Assembly: GCA_937864935.1 (NCBI GenBank)
Contig: CALMDN010000325.1
Location: 1-16,355 of the forward strand
Origin: an uncultured Bacteroidales bacterium
GTDB taxonomy: Bacteria > Bacteroidota > Bacteroidia > Bacteroidales > Lentimicrobiaceae
Length of the DNA: 16,355 nucleotides
Reading direction: 5' to 3'
Notes under the pieces: model-generated
Databases searched by the model: none
What the model was told of the DNA's origin: nothing
The model's input: the letters and a program-made list of their open reading frames with translations, nothing else
Shown: positions 14,726 through 16,355 of the stretch, piece after piece
Position numbering within the stretch: the stretch's first letter is position 1
Layout: each line of letters starts with the position of its first letter
Translations under genes and position numbers: made by a program

Positions 14726-16355
14726 TCACATATTCCTCCTGTACTGCCCTCCTACCCTGAACAATTCACGTGTAATCTGACCCAGAGAGCAGAACTTCAC
14801 AGCCTCCATGAGCGATTCAAACACATTCCCGTTGGCCGCGGCGGTATGATGAAGGTTCTTGAGGGCTGCTTCCGCTTCGGGCCTCCAGGTTGTGTGAAGC
14901 TGTTCCAGCATCTGAACCTGGTAATCCTTTTCCTCTTTTGTTGAACGGATCACTTCTGACGGAATAACCGTGGGCGAACCTTCGGAAGAAAGGAAGGTAT
15001 TCACCCCCATTATGGGCAGACTCCCGTCGTGTTTGAGCTTCTCATAATACAACGATTCTTCCTGAATCCGGCTTCGCTGGTACATGGTTTCCATAGCTCC
15101 CAATACCCCTCCGCGTTCGGTAAGCCGGTCAAATTCGAGCAATACGGCTTCCTCAACCAGATCGGTCAGCTCCTCGATGATGAATGATCCCTGCAGCGGG
15201 TTCTGGTTTTTTGCCAGCCCAAGTTCATGGTTGATAATGAGCTGAATGGCCATGGCCCTCCTGACCGATTCTTCGGTCGGGGTGGTGATGGCTTCATCAT
15301 AGGCATTGGTGTGCAGGGAGTTGCAGTTGTCGTAAATGGCATACAGGGCCTGAAGTGTGGTGCGGATATCGTTGAAGGCGATTTCCTGCGCGTGGAGCGA
15401 ACGCCCTGAAGTCTGAATGTGGTACTTTAGCATCTGGGAACGCTCGTTGGCTCCATATTTCACCTTCATGGCCTTGGCCCAGATCAGCCGGGCCACACGG
15501 CCCATCACTGCATATTCCGGATCAATGCCGTTGGAGAAGAAAAAGGAGAAATTGGGGGCAAAATCATCAATCTTCATTCCCCTCGACAGGTAATACTCAA
15601 CATAGGTAAAACCATTGGCCAGGGTTAACGCCAGCTGGGTGATGGGATTGGCCCCGGCTTCCGCGATGTGATACCCCGAAATGGAAACCGAATAAAAGTT
15701 CCTTACATTGTTCCGGATAAAATACTCCTGAACATCACCCATCACCTTGAGTGAAAAGTCGGTTGAAAAAATGCAGGTATTCTGCGCCTGATCTTCTTTA
15801 AGGATATCTGCCTGAACAGTCCCCCTTACCTTTGATATGGTATCTGTTTTGATTTTCTGATAAACCTCTGCCGGAAGCACCTGATCGCCGGTAACCCCCA
15901 GCAGCATAAGACCCAGACCATCATTTCCTTCAGGCAGACTACCCTGATAAGCCGGTCGGTCAGTTCCGCGCTGTTTATACAAATCAGCAATTTTCTTCTC
16001 AACCTCAGCTTCCAGACCATGACTCCTGATGTAAAGCTCACATTGCTGGTCAATGGCCGCATTCATAAAGAAACCTACAAGGGCAGGTGCCGGACCGTTG
16101 ATGGTCATGCTTACTGAGGTGGCGGCATCTACCAGGTTGAACCCCGAGTAAAGCTTCTTGGCATCGTCAAGACAGGCTATCGAAACGCCGGCATTGCCGA
16201 TTTTTCCATAAATATCGGGTCTTACATCCGGGTCGGCACCATAGAGTGTCACAGAATCAAAGGCGGTTGAAAGCCTGCGGGCAGGCATCCCGGCTGAAAC
16301 ATAGTGAAAACGCTTGTTGGTTCGCTCGGGGCCTCCTTCTCCTGCAAACATGCGG
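14726..16355 (-). CDS. icmF: Fused isobutyryl-CoA mutase, C-terminal part (partial, runs off right edge)
   Basis: IcmF interconverts isobutyryl-CoA and n-butyryl-CoA using adenosylcobalamin. The full protein has an N-terminal B12 domain, a central MeaB-like GTPase and a C-terminal mutase domain. The window shows about 542 residues of the mutase part. The frame is open upstream of the first visible Met (Arg precedes it, as in the family RMFAG motif), so that Met is internal. Numbering from that Met, [15 protein letters not shown] (177-191) has Gln190 where methylmalonyl-CoA mutases have Arg; this is the isobutyryl-type signature. His228 in [11 protein letters not shown] is the conserved active-site histidine. 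The protein ends at GGQYRRNM with no C-terminal B12 motif (DxHxxG), which fits IcmF and excludes an ordinary MutB. About 70 residues (107-175) are inserted before VRGTVQ relative to methylmalonyl-CoA mutase. Related pivalyl-CoA mutases cannot be excluded, because the other specificity residue lies outside the window. Confidence 0.9.
   Translation of the reverse strand, partial: RMFAGEGGPERTNKRFHYVSAGMPARRLSTAFDSVTLYGADPDVRPDIYGKIGNAGVSIACLDDAKKLYSGFNLVDAATSVSMTINGPAPALVGFFMNAAIDQQCELYIRSHGLEAEVEKKIADLYKQRGTDRPAYQGSLPEGNDGLGLMLLGVTGDQVLPAEVYQKIKTDTISKVRGTVQADILKEDQAQNTCIFSTDFSLKVMGDVQEYFIRNNVRNFYSVSISGYHIAEAGANPITQLALTLANGFTYVEYYLSRGMKIDDFAPNFSFFFSNGIDPEYAVMGRVARLIWAKAMKVKYGANERSQMLKYHIQTSGRSLHAQEIAFNDIRTTLQALYAIYDNCNSLHTNAYDEAITTPTEESVRRAMAIQLIINHELGLAKNQNPLQGSFIIEELTDLVEEAVLLEFDRLTERGGVLGAMETMYQRSRIQEESLYYEKLKHDGSLPIMGVNTFLSSEGSPTVIPSEVIRSTKEEKDYQVQMLEQLHTTWRPEAEAALKNLHHTAAANGNVFESLMEAVKFCSLGQITRELFRVGGQYRRNM

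Noticed and set aside
14648..14944. 98-residue plus-strand frame starting MAIGFWLWVVGY
   Set aside because: Its N-terminus is translated simple repeat and the rest is antisense to icmF.
14726..16355. Ordinary methylmalonyl-CoA mutase large subunit
   Set aside because: Gln replaces the substrate-binding Arg, and the C-terminal B12-binding motif DxHxxG is absent.

Overview
The window most likely comes from a member of the Bacteroidota. The evidence is the acpP-fabF-rnc cluster followed by an IPExxxVDY-type protein, a LruC-domain lipoprotein, a patatin fused to an outer-membrane barrel, and promoter-like sites of the Bacteroidota -7 form (TAnnTTTG). GC content looks moderate, in the mid-to-upper 40s by eye. 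No rRNA, tRNA, CRISPR array or insertion sequence was seen.

Layout. (1) Positions 1-4036, minus strand: a tight three-gene operon, read right to left. It encodes a 68-residue single-pass membrane protein, then a 1206-residue exported protein anchored by a C-terminal membrane helix and ending in a cytoplasmic zinc ribbon, then a small zinc-ribbon protein that runs off the left edge. I do not recognise this module, and it is the best candidate here for something undescribed. (2) 4037-4577: a 541-base non-coding divergent region with a good acpP promoter candidate at its right end. (3) 4578-6838, plus strand: acpP, fabF and rnc, packed together. (4) 7012-7467: an IPExxxVDY-family protein with a degenerate motif, preceded by its own promoter-like box. 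(5) 7558-9849: a patatin-POTRA-barrel protein of the type Vd autotransporter layout. (6) 9922-10513: a four-helix membrane protein overlapping a small Cro/C1-type regulator, behind a strong promoter candidate. (7) 10756-13032: a LruC-domain lipoprotein with a repetitive, probably beta-solenoid, middle. (8) 13145-14392, minus strand: a stand-alone AAA_14/DUF4143 ATPase whose promoter is flanked by three copies of an 8-bp half-site. (9) 14393-14725: non-coding, with an inverted repeat and a 7-bp-period repeat. (10) 14726-16355, minus strand: the C-terminal part of a fused isobutyryl-CoA mutase (IcmF), cut by the right edge.

How the genes fit together. AcpP and FabF work in fatty-acid elongation, and rnc is a common companion in this phylum. 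Much of the rest acts at the envelope: the left operon, the patatin barrel protein, the small membrane protein with its regulator, and the LruC lipoprotein. IcmF belongs to short branched acyl-CoA metabolism. The ATPase looks like a self-contained, possibly autoregulated accessory gene, and its sampled lines look more AT-rich than its neighbours.
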